The notes beneath the pieces were generated by a model, which was not told the DNA's origin, ran no database searches, and saw only the letters and a program-made list of their open reading frames with translations. The translations under genes and the position numbers were made by a program. DNA of 11,493 bases from Hungatella sp. UBA4396 (GTDB taxonomy: Bacteria > Bacillota > Clostridia > Lachnospirales > Lachnospiraceae): assembly GCA_002389905.1 (NCBI GenBank), contig DGRE01000049.1, positions 1 to 11,493 on the forward strand, in the 5' to 3' direction. Positions 1-6,678 of the stretch are shown here, piece by piece; the first letter of the stretch is position 1; each line of letters starts with the position of its first letter.

Positions 1-678
1 AAGTATTGACATAGGTCCAATTGCTCGTCCTGCAAGAAAGTTTAACATTTTATCCCAATGGTAGGGAGGACGGTAGCCTAAAGCCAAAGTAATGTCACTG
101 TTATGCTTTTTTTCTTTCGGCAACCTTTTTCGCAAAGCCGTGGGAGCAAGATTGTAATGTTTTTTGAATAAGTCGTTAAAACGGCGCAAACTGCCAAAAC
201 CCGCTGCCATTGCAACTTCCAGAACAGATAAATCCGTATCTGCAAGTAGGTTTTTTGCAAGAAGCAGACGGCATGTTTGAAGATATTGAACGGGTGACAC
301 ATTGTATTCTGCTGTGAATACACGCCGCAAATGTCTGTCAGTATAACCAAGCCTTGCGGCTATTTCCTCTAAGCTCTGTCTGCTTCCGCAATTTTTTTCT
401 AACATTCTCGCTGCACGGTAAACTAAATTAGCAGAAGCATCCGTTATGGAAGTGCCAGGAGCAACCTCTGGCCTGCACAAAAGGCAAGGGCGGTATCCGG
501 CTTGTTCCGCTTCCGCTGCCGTAGTATAGAATGTACAGTTTTCAGGTTTAGGCTTTCGTGCCCTGCATACCGGGCGGCAGTATATTCCTGTGGATGATAT
601 TCCTACAAAGAAACGTCCGTCAAAACGTGCATCTTTCGCCTGAAATGCAGCATATAGACGGCTATCATTCATTGTCAT
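1..678 (-). CDS. alkA: Ada/AlkA-type fusion: Ada zinc domain + AraC-type DNA-binding domain + start of 3-methyladenine glycosylase (C-terminus off window)
   Basis: Reading the minus strand from 678 gives 226 codons open to the window edge. Residues 30-70 form an Ada zinc-binding domain with four cysteines at 34, 38, 65 and 68. Their spacing is the same as Cys38/42/69/72 of E. coli Ada, where Cys38 takes methyl groups from phosphotriesters in DNA. Residues about 86-185 are an AraC-type double helix-turn-helix (SLEEIAARLGYTDRHLRRVF, then SVLEVAMAAGFGSLRRFNDL). From about residue 198, LGYRPPYHWDKMLNFLAGRA matches the start of the AlkA N-terminal domain, so the missing part should be the HhH-GPD glycosylase that removes alkylated bases. 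The start ATG has an AAGGAGGG site about 6-7 bases upstream; a second ATG two codons later is possible. The protein probably senses alkylation damage and activates repair genes including its own. It is a housekeeping neighbour, not part of the defence genes. The glycosylase half itself is not seen. Confidence 0.9.
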   Translation of the reverse strand, partial: MTMNDSRLYAAFQAKDARFDGRFFVGISSTGIYCRPVCRARKPKPENCTFYTTAAEAEQAGYRPCLLCRPEVAPGTSITDASANLVYRAARMLEKNCGSRQSLEEIAARLGYTDRHLRRVFTAEYNVSPVQYLQTCRLLLAKNLLADTDLSVLEVAMAAGFGSLRRFNDLFKKHYNLAPTALRKRLPKEKKHNSDITLALGYRPPYHWDKMLNFLAGRAIGPMSIL

Positions 679-708
679 TATTTATCCCTCCTTCCTGTTT
701 TTAGTCTA

Positions 709-736
709 ATTATATCACATATATAAAAAATGTCTG
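709..736 (-). promoter_or_regulatory. Probable promoter of the Ada/AlkA gene, overlapping a short inverted repeat
   Basis: On the minus strand a perfect TATAAT (709-714) lies about 30 bases before the start codon, with CAGACA (731-736) 16 bases further upstream as a 4/6 match to the -35 box. The -35 box is inside an imperfect inverted repeat at 731-750 (arms TGTCTG and CGGACA, with one G-T pair). That repeat could be an operator, for example for the protein's own AraC-type domain, but the assignment is inference only. Confidence 0.55.
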
Positions 737-812
737 GCTATTTTCGGACATGCTTTTTTTACATAATTAATATTGAAATATAGCTGTTAGTATGGTTCTC
801 CTTTCCGAAAAC

Positions 813-863
813 AAAAAAAGCCGTAGAATTAGAATGCTAAAATCGCACTTCAATTCTTCAGCT
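813..863 (-). terminator. Rho-independent terminator, minus strand
   Basis: Arms at about 819-837 and 845-863 pair over roughly 19 positions with two mismatches and a few G-U pairs, closing a 7-base loop. On the minus strand the stem is followed directly by a run of seven T (complement of 813-819). It would stop transcripts arriving from rhuM at the right and shield the Ada/AlkA promoter. The opposite direction has no T-run. Confidence 0.7.
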
Positions 864-943
864 ATTTCTGTTTTTCTGTTATATTTTTATTTCATAATCT
901 TTTATACCTGAAAGCTATTTCGATATCATTTTGAAGGCTATAT

Positions 944-1099
944 CTAAAAAATAGGCTCCTGCATCAGAATCACGCACTCCACATGCCCTGTTGCCGTAAT
1001 TCGGATGACCACAGCATCTGATACTCCCTTGATGTCAAGGTATATTTTCACCCCCATATCAGATGTAAGCGCCTTAAGTTTCCATAAAGTGTGTACTTT
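944..1099 (-). pseudogene. Short open frame just after rhuM, possible gene remnant
   Basis: A 51-codon minus-strand frame runs from just after a TAG at 1100-1102 to a TAG at 944-946. The only plausible ATG is at 1057 and would give 37 residues beginning MGVKIYLDIKG. No ribosome site is visible before that ATG. The reading has a protein-like mix of residues (alternating hydrophobic strand-like segments, VVIRITATGHVECVIL), so it may be the C-terminal piece of a decayed gene. I do not recognise the family. It lies between the rhuM stop codon and the terminator at 813-863. Apart from these elements the stretch 690-1109 holds nothing else I can support. Confidence 0.2.
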
Positions 1100-1109
1100 C
1101 TAAGCAGAA

Positions 1110-2195
1110 TTACTCATCATCACTTTCTAAAAACAAATCAAAATCACTCTTAAATAATTGGTCTTGCACAATGCGGTATTTTTCAAATTGTGTTTCAGCA
1201 TGGAGCTTTGCCTGTTCTGCTGATATTTTCCCTGAATCCATCAACAAATCTCTTCCGTTGAACTCTATAAAACTATCTAAGCGATTTGCCCAGTCTTCCA
1301 TTGTCATCGGAATGCTGTTCTCTGCTTGGATTTCTGCATAATCGAGATACATCGAAACCAGACGATTCAAAAAGTCAATTTCTTTTTCTGTCAAATAGTT
1401 TTTTGCAATGGAAACATCAAACCTTTGAATTTTCCCTTCTGGTGCCGTTTTCCAAGTCGTCAATCCCATATTCTTTTGATCTGCATCTGCTCTCTCTATA
1501 ATTATCTCTGCTGCGGTGTGTCGATGAACAGCATAATGTAGTTTGTTTTGCACTTTTTTAAAAAATTCCTTTGTCGTCTTGGCTGATTTATCATAATCAA
1601 TGGCTGTTGAATAAATATCTGTAACTTTTTGATAGAACATACGCTCAGATTCACGAATTTCACGAATTCTGACAAGCTGTTCTTCAAAATATTGATTCGT
1701 CAATTTATGACCGAGTTTAAACCGATCATCATCCATGACAAAGCCTTTTATTGTGTATTCTTTTGCAATTGTGATGATCCATTTACGGAACTGTACGGCT
1801 CTTTGATTATCAATCTTGAATCCAACAGCAATGACCGCCTGTAATGCATAGAATTTCACTTTATATGTTTTTTCGTCACTAGCAGTATGTGCAAAAATTG
1901 CACATACTGAATCTTCCTCTAATTCATCGTCCAAAAATACCTTTTTTAAATGTTTTGTAATCACAGAACGATCAACCCTGTACAGTTCTGCCATCATTTT
2001 TTGTGTCAGCCATATATTCTCATTTTGATAGCGAACTTCAACGGAGCTTTCGCCACTGCCAGCGATAAATGTCAAATATTCTGCAGCTGCAGAAACTGGC
2101 AAATTACTTTCCTTATAGTTTGTCAAACTTTTAATCGCTTTATTTCTTTGCTCTTCTAGTTTTTTGATTTTTGCTTCTCTATCATCAGATTTCAT
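1110..2195 (-). CDS. rhuM: RhuM-family protein
   Basis: A 361-residue protein of the virulence RhuM family. The family is widespread, often found in pathogenicity islands and beside type I restriction genes, and its biochemical role is not settled. Seen here: an N-terminal coiled-coil-like charged segment (about 5-30); a helix-turn-helix-like stretch WLTQKMMAELYRVDRSVITK (62-81); the conserved block YALQAVIAVGFKIDNQRAVQFRKW (116-139 region); and the C-terminal signature TAAEIIIERADA followed by NMGLTTW (227-248). The acidic tail ends ESDDE. I chose the ATG at 2195, which has GGAG about 10 bases upstream; an in-frame TTG two codons earlier (2201) sits only 4 bases from it and is less likely. 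The gene stands alone, 500 bases downstream of the helicase, and is followed by a strong terminator. DNA binding is an inference from the helix-turn-helix-like segment. Confidence 0.85.
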   Translation of the reverse strand: MKSDDREAKIKKLEEQRNKAIKSLTNYKESNLPVSAAAEYLTFIAGSGESSVEVRYQNENIWLTQKMMAELYRVDRSVITKHLKKVFLDDELEEDSVCAIFAHTASDEKTYKVKFYALQAVIAVGFKIDNQRAVQFRKWIITIAKEYTIKGFVMDDDRFKLGHKLTNQYFEEQLVRIREIRESERMFYQKVTDIYSTAIDYDKSAKTTKEFFKKVQNKLHYAVHRHTAAEIIIERADADQKNMGLTTWKTAPEGKIQRFDVSIAKNYLTEKEIDFLNRLVSMYLDYAEIQAENSIPMTMEDWANRLDSFIEFNGRDLLMDSGKISAEQAKLHAETQFEKYRIVQDQLFKSDFDLFLESDDE

Positions 2196-2216
2196 AATCA
2201 ATTATCTCCAATCCTT

Positions 2217-2288
2217 AACGTTCTCTAATTCATAACTTTAATATTTTCCATCTATAATGCAAATTACAGTTCTTATTTATAGAACGTT
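2217..2288. repeat. 8-bp inverted repeat AACGTTCT / AGAACGTT upstream of rhuM
   Basis: AACGTTCT at 2217-2224 and AGAACGTT at 2281-2288 are exact reverse complements, 56 bases apart, in the AT-rich DNA just before the rhuM start. Each contains the palindrome AACGTT. They could be a pair of operator half-sites in the rhuM leader; in DNA this AT-rich a chance occurrence is also possible. Confidence 0.3.
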
Positions 2289-2296
2289 TTTTCCGG

Positions 2297-2710
2297 ACAC
2301 TTTATAAAATTATTAGATAAAGTCATTTCCATATACTAACATCTTTTACTTATAGCGACTGCCTAACAGGAACACATTAATCATTTTTTCTACCACGTCA
2401 GAATTTTTATACAGGTCACACAGCCGCTTTTTCATTTCTGTATTATCAATATCAGAAAGATATCTCTTTAATTCAGTTAAAATGTTCATTTCCTTCACTA
2501 GCCATAAAAACACACTTGCATATCCCTATCAAGACCTCAAACTGCTCTGATTCACTGTCCCTTTTGTTCCAACAAAACGATGTTTTCTATATGTGTTGAT
2601 GCCGTGAATCGGATTCCTGATGGGCATAGTTTAGCCCTAGCGGAGAAGCTTTTTCTGAGCAATATGCTCCGATTTTCTAGACAAATAAATACAGTTTCAT
2701 TATAAAGTGT
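2297..2710. repeat. 11-bp inverted repeat ACACTTTATAA / TTATAAAGTGT bracketing the rhuM-helicase gap
   Basis: ACACTTTATAA (2297-2307) and its exact reverse complement TTATAAAGTGT (2700-2710) delimit most of the gap between rhuM and the helicase. A 9-base copy, ATAAAGTGT, also occurs just after the rhuM stop (1084-1092), so rhuM itself lies between inverted copies of the same word. No transposase or target-site duplication is visible, so mobility is not shown. Confidence 0.35.
2346..2489 (-). CDS. Small hypothetical protein, 47 residues (uncertain)
   Basis: The minus-strand frame from ATG at 2489 to TAA at 2346 encodes 47 residues beginning MNILTELKRYLSDIDNTE and ending GSRYK. It is predicted to be mostly helical and charged, with no membrane segment. 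A GAAGGA purine run sits immediately before the ATG, too close to be an ideal ribosome site; a GTG three codons upstream is an alternative start. I recognise no family. It lies in the 517-base gap between the helicase and rhuM, reading in the same direction as both. It may be a small real gene or the C-terminal end of a lost one. The rest of the gap (2490-2718) holds only small hairpins and no gene I can support. Confidence 0.3.
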   Translation of the reverse strand: MNILTELKRYLSDIDNTEMKKRLCDLYKNSDVVEKMINVFLLGSRYK

Positions 2711-2718
2711 AATGCCTT

Positions 2719-5667
2719 TTATAATTGAAATCCTGCAATGAAATTTTTAAGCAACCCACTCGCACAGTTTTTTGTATCTTTAAAGCAGTTAATATCTCCG
2801 AACACGAAAAAATTGTCCTTAGCTCGGGATACGGCAACATTCATCAAACTCTTGTTTGCATCAATGAAAAAACAACCGTCCTGTTTTCCATATACTGTAG
2901 ACAATATTATGATTTTTCTTTCTGCCCCTTGAAAAGTATGAACTGTGCCAACACTTATTTTTGCAGAATTAGCTGGCATCTGCTTTTTCAATTCTGCTTT
3001 TATACATTGAACCTGAGCTTTAAATGGTGTTATAATCCCAATTAGATTTTCTTTCGACTCGCTTGGGTAAGCATTCACAATCAGCTTAAAATTATTTTTC
3101 AACCACTCTACAATCTGTTCTGCTTCTAAACGGTTTGCTCTGCTACTGCCTTTTCTGCTGGAATACTCAGTATCAATTTGCTTGAAGCCCATTTGCGGCC
3201 AGTGCTTTATGGCAAGCTTATCGTCCTCATTACCTTTTCCTCTCATTGGCTGGAGATTGCCTTTATACACTAACTTGTTGCAGTAGTCAATAATTTCATT
3301 ATAGCAGCGACGGTGCTCGCTGAGGAACAGGCCTTTCTCTTCAAACTTTTCATATTTGCAGCACTTGGCAGCGACCTTCATTACGCTGGAGCGAGAACTG
3401 TTTAATCCGGTTTGCTCCAGTAATTCAAATTCATCTGTGGAATGTATTGCACCACTAGAGACTGCCAGTGCTTTGTCCAAAGCTCTGTTCACACTCCATA
3501 CCGGCTCTATCTGATAAACATCACCAACGACTACGGATTTCTTGGCAAGGGAAAATGCCCCTGCGGCAATCTCCGGCGATGCCTGCCCGGCTTCGTCTAC
3601 AATGAGCAAATCAATATAATTGTAGAGGAAAAAGCTTTTTTGTTCTCCGAATGCCAGGAACTGCCTAGGCAGCATATAGAAGGTCATGACCAGACAAGGT
3701 GTTATCATGCTTAGCCTGCTATAAAACTTATCCAAAACATTTACAAAGTTCTTGCCCTTCTGCTTTTCTGTCAGCTCGTCCTCTCCGCCGGCCCACCTGC
3801 ATTCATAATAATGAACCGCCAGCCAGAACTCTACATACCTGTGTTTTTTATCCATCAGGCTGTTTATGTACTCAAGGTCAAGTTTATATTTCTCATCTTT
3901 TTCTCCGTGCAAATTAATATTGTGCTGCTGTAGCCGCTCCAGCTCGCTGTCATACCGGCTTTTTATTTTCTCAGCCACGGATTTCTTCTGCTTAAGCGCA
4001 GAAATTGCTGTATTGCACTGAGCATACAGCTGGCTGTATTTTTCCTTGATTTCGTCAAAGGTCATATATTCATTGAGAAAATCCTGTTCTTCGTCATTTA
4101 TAAACAGTCTGAATTCGGTTTGTATTTTCCTTGCAAAGATTTTCATAAATTTCAGCCATCTTATATAAAAGGGAATCTCCTTATAACAGTTTTCCCAGTC
4201 AAGGACTCTTTGGTGGATGTCGGAAATTGCTGTTTGCTTTTGTTCAATTTCTAGGAGCAATTTCTCAATGAATATGTTAATGGCCTCACCGTTCAAATCA
4301 CATTGGGCGGCTTCCTGAGCAAGTGATAGCAATGCTGTCTTACTGTTTGCAATGAATAACAGTTCTTCATGCAGTTTCTCCTGGCAGGCAGTGATGTTTT
4401 TGAACTCGCTCCCAAAATATTCATTGCAGCATGCGATTAGCTTGGTCTTAGATTTTTCTATATTATCTTTATCTTCAATATCAGAGACGAAAAATTCTCC
4501 TTTTTGATTGGTGTACTGATAGCCTTTGCTTTTTGCTTCTTTCACCTTTGAGGAAGACGGAAAATAGCTGGCAAAGCTGTGCACTCCCTCAATCCATCTC
4601 TCTTCCAAATTAGAGATTCCCATCTTTTTGATATTTCCGAAGGAGGCAATGATGTTTGTTACCGCCTGGTTGTTCGTTGAAGAAGCAACAATCAGTGGAG
4701 CCTTTTCCTTTTTCATCGCTCTTTTAACATACATATCTGCAACGATGGTCTGCAACAAGGTCGTTTTACCGGTACCAGGAGGGCCATTGACCGCCAGAAT
4801 TTCGCCGTAGTCTATGGTATCAAAATGATTGACGGCTTCCCTTTGAGAAGGGGACAGTGGGTATTCGCCATTCATCTGACCGCAGTGTGCCTGCATTTGC
4901 GTCAACCCATTTTCCATAAGTGGGCTTGCATTCGCTACCTGCGTAGATAAGAAATTATTGTAAAGCGCTTTGGGCTGGTCATCTTCCTGTAAGTGGTTGT
5001 ACAAATTCATAATATGAAAAGTGGAATATACAGTCTTGTCTAGGAAAAGGTACACATTGCTCTCCAGCTCAAAATAGGGTTCCTTTTCATCCATATTACG
5101 GATTGTGGTTTGTTCAAAGGGAGATTCTGCAACGGCCTCGTATAAGCCTTTAAAGAATACAGCGTAGTCAGACCATGACTTGATCTTTTCAATCCGGTCT
5201 ACATGGTTGCTCATAAAGCCATCAACTACATCGGCATCCCCTATGGCTAATTTGGGCTCAACCATCGGCATTAAGTATTCTCTAGGAAACCACGGAAGCT
5301 TTTTCTCACCCTCGTCAAACAGCAACTGGCCTTGCTCATTGAGAATTGCCGGGATATAGTATATTCCGGTCAGCTCGTCAATTTCATCCTGTAACTTTTC
5401 GTTAGCTTCAAAAATTGTTTTTATAGTTTTCGCACAGATAATGACATTAACCAGAGGCTTTTTCTTTGCTTCATTCTCATCATCCAAGGTGTTTTTCTTT
5501 GCTTCTACAAAAATTCTTTTGCATGCTGCCAAGTTGATTTTTCCCTGAATTACTTCATCAAGTGAAAGTATGGAAAAGTAGTCAGCCTTAAAATCAATGC
5601 CAATATTAGCTTGAGCTGCTACTGCACTTCTAAAGTATTTTGTTATTTCTTTAGATTTATTGTTCAT
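2719..5667 (-). CDS. Large UPF1/DNA2-like superfamily 1 helicase (AAA_11/AAA_12)
   Basis: A 982-residue ATP-dependent helicase of the UPF1-like branch of superfamily 1, expected to unwind or translocate on DNA or RNA. Motifs in order: Q-like motif PLSPSQREAVNHF (270-282); Walker A GPPGTGKTT (295-303); Walker B VDEAGQ (690-695); motif III GDVYQIEP (715-722); motif IV LSEHRR (782-787); motif V HTFQG (910-914); motif VI VAVSRAKDN (944-952). All catalytic positions look intact. About 385 residues separate Walker A from Walker B, much of it charged and helical (about 430-670), which is probably a long coiled-coil insertion. The first 260 residues match no domain I can name. No C-terminal nuclease motif is visible. 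The start has AGGGGG about 8 bases upstream. It lies 276 bases downstream of qatD on the same strand, separated by gene remnants and a weak hairpin, so co-transcription is uncertain. Such helicases are common in defence islands; I cannot assign this one to a named system. Confidence 0.88.
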   Translation of the reverse strand: MNNKSKEITKYFRSAVAAQANIGIDFKADYFSILSLDEVIQGKINLAACKRIFVEAKKNTLDDENEAKKKPLVNVIICAKTIKTIFEANEKLQDEIDELTGIYYIPAILNEQGQLLFDEGEKKLPWFPREYLMPMVEPKLAIGDADVVDGFMSNHVDRIEKIKSWSDYAVFFKGLYEAVAESPFEQTTIRNMDEKEPYFELESNVYLFLDKTVYSTFHIMNLYNHLQEDDQPKALYNNFLSTQVANASPLMENGLTQMQAHCGQMNGEYPLSPSQREAVNHFDTIDYGEILAVNGPPGTGKTTLLQTIVADMYVKRAMKKEKAPLIVASSTNNQAVTNIIASFGNIKKMGISNLEERWIEGVHSFASYFPSSSKVKEAKSKGYQYTNQKGEFFVSDIEDKDNIEKSKTKLIACCNEYFGSEFKNITACQEKLHEELLFIANSKTALLSLAQEAAQCDLNGEAINIFIEKLLLEIEQKQTAISDIHQRVLDWENCYKEIPFYIRWLKFMKIFARKIQTEFRLFINDEEQDFLNEYMTFDEIKEKYSQLYAQCNTAISALKQKKSVAEKIKSRYDSELERLQQHNINLHGEKDEKYKLDLEYINSLMDKKHRYVEFWLAVHYYECRWAGGEDELTEKQKGKNFVNVLDKFYSRLSMITPCLVMTFYMLPRQFLAFGEQKSFFLYNYIDLLIVDEAGQASPEIAAGAFSLAKKSVVVGDVYQIEPVWSVNRALDKALAVSSGAIHSTDEFELLEQTGLNSSRSSVMKVAAKCCKYEKFEEKGLFLSEHRRCYNEIIDYCNKLVYKGNLQPMRGKGNEDDKLAIKHWPQMGFKQIDTEYSSRKGSSRANRLEAEQIVEWLKNNFKLIVNAYPSESKENLIGIITPFKAQVQCIKAELKKQMPANSAKISVGTVHTFQGAERKIIILSTVYGKQDGCFFIDANKSLMNVAVSRAKDNFFVFGDINCFKDTKNCASGLLKNFIAGFQL

Positions 5668-5699
5668 CTTTATCCCCCTATGCTTACAATCATTTTATT

Positions 5700-5855
5700 C
5701 TAAACGAGACAATTCTTTCGATAATATACAGCTAATTCTGCAATGCGTTGATGATCTGGTTCAACTTCTCCCAATGCAAAAATTGCCCTTGATGGTAGGG
5801 TGCTGCTCCTGAATATTGAATTAATAAATTCTACCCTCGTATAAGAAATGTCTAA
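5700..5855 (-). pseudogene. Coding remnant without a start codon (51 residues)
   Basis: A stop-to-stop minus-strand frame of 51 residues (from LDISYTRVEF to YYRKNCLV) with no ATG, GTG or TTG near its beginning. The composition, for example ALGEVEPDHQRIAELAVYY, is convincingly protein-like, so I read it as the C-terminal tail of a decayed gene. It ends 33 bases before the helicase start. The family is not recognised. Confidence 0.35.
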
Positions 5856-5965
5856 CTAGTTGGTAGCTGAGGAACTTTCCATTGATCACTGCCAATAATA
5901 AAATCCTCAAGGTGTTCACTGAGGACTTTATTCTTATCAATGATTATTTTATACCCTTTTTCAAC
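5852..5965 (-). pseudogene. Second coding remnant, overlapping the qatD 3' end out of frame
   Basis: A 37-residue minus-strand frame (from VEKGYKIIIDKNK to DQWKVPQLPTS, stop at 5852-5854) without a usual start codon. It overlaps the last seven codons of qatD in another frame, then continues about 90 bases beyond the qatD stop. It could be the tail of a lost gene, or an extension that a frameshift near the qatD end has cut off. The protein-like composition is the only evidence. Confidence 0.25.
5901..5928 (-). terminator. Weak intrinsic terminator after qatD
   Basis: TCCTCA (5904-5909) and TGAGGA (5920-5925) form a 6-bp stem with a 10-base loop, flanked by AAA/TTT that can extend it past a one-base bulge. 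On the minus strand it is followed by ATTTTATTATT. It begins about 16 bases after the qatD stop, where an operon terminator is expected, but the stem is short and the T-run is interrupted, so read-through towards the helicase is likely. Confidence 0.35.
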
Positions 5966-6678
5966 TCACTAGCGTTTGAAATCAATTGACTTTTTATTTG
6001 CTCAAGATCAAGATGAAAAATATCTTTAAGTGTATCAGCTATTTCAATAGCTTGCCAAGGCATGTAAGGCACTCCACGTTTTTCAGTAAATGGTGCATCA
6101 GTCTCAGGCAAAATCTTCGACAGGGGCATCTTGGAAACAAGGTTTTTGCCCTTTTTACCTGAAAGCATTGCAGGGCTGATACTAAACCAACAGCCAAGTG
6201 TATTTGCCCGCTCAACTTCTTGCATGTTTCCTGAAAACCAATGAAGAATAGGAATACTGTTAACCACATTACTCTCGATAATATCTAAAACGTCATTTAC
6301 TGCATTTCTTGAGTGAATGCTAATTATTCTACCTCCACACTTTTCGGTAGTCAAAACAACTTCTCTAAATAAATCCTTTTGTGCTAGAAAAGAAGATTTA
6401 TATTGTTCAGAACCGTCTATCCCAACTTCTCCAATATAATTACAGTATTGAATATTAGATAACAGCATATCAATTTCATTACTTTTTTGAGACAGAATTT
6501 CCGGATGTAAGCCGAGAGCCACCTGAACGCAATCAATTTCCGAGAATACTTTCTTTGTTTTTTGCCAAGCACGCGGACTAGTTGTAACAGCCAGTACATA
6601 TTTACAGCGTTTCTGAACTTCTGGGAGTAACGCAATAGGGTCTTTATATAAATCAAGGTGGCAGTGCATATCAATCAT
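5944..6678 (-). CDS. qatD: QatD, TatD-family metal-dependent hydrolase of the Qatuor system
   Basis: A 244-residue TatD-like protein, close to the usual length of the family, whose members are metal-dependent deoxyribonucleases or related hydrolases with a TIM-barrel fold. Metal-site motifs are in the expected order: HCH (5-7), GLHPE (56-60), GEVGIDG (83-89), IHSRN (121-125), LHWFSGN (145-151) and PETDAPF (191-197). His5, His7, Glu84, His122, His146 and Asp194 are therefore all present and the enzyme should be active. The start ATG overlaps the qatC stop by 4 bases (ATGA), with no strong ribosome site, so translation is probably coupled to qatC. It is the last gene of the operon. A plain housekeeping TatD is excluded mainly by the qatA-B-C context. 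In Qatuor the exact substrate of QatD is, as far as I know, not settled. Confidence 0.9.
   Translation of the reverse strand: MIDMHCHLDLYKDPIALLPEVQKRCKYVLAVTTSPRAWQKTKKVFSEIDCVQVALGLHPEILSQKSNEIDMLLSNIQYCNYIGEVGIDGSEQYKSSFLAQKDLFREVVLTTEKCGGRIISIHSRNAVNDVLDIIESNVVNSIPILHWFSGNMQEVERANTLGCWFSISPAMLSGKKGKNLVSKMPLSKILPETDAPFTEKRGVPYMPWQAIEIADTLKDIFHLDLEQIKSQLISNASELKKGIK

Noticed and set aside
78..350. Open frames on either strand inside the Ada/AlkA, rhuM, helicase and qat genes (for example 78-350 minus, 7162-7548 plus, 11218-11478 minus).
   Set aside because: They lie in other frames of well-supported genes, carry no recognised motif and have no ribosome sites.
2540..2632. A short minus-strand frame starting MPIRNPIHGINTYRK upstream of the 47-residue frame.
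   Set aside because: Only about 32 codons, no ribosome site and no recognised family; treated as noise.
2605..2712. Several small palindromes downstream of the helicase: GAATCGGATTC (2606-2616), the CTAGCGGAG…CTCCG pairing with the alternative GAGCA/TGCTC hairpin (2637-2680), and CATTATAAAGTGTAATG (2698-2714).
   Set aside because: None is followed by a T-run on the minus strand, so none is a convincing terminator for the helicase. Their stems are 4-5 bp plus bulges, which AT-rich spacers yield by chance.
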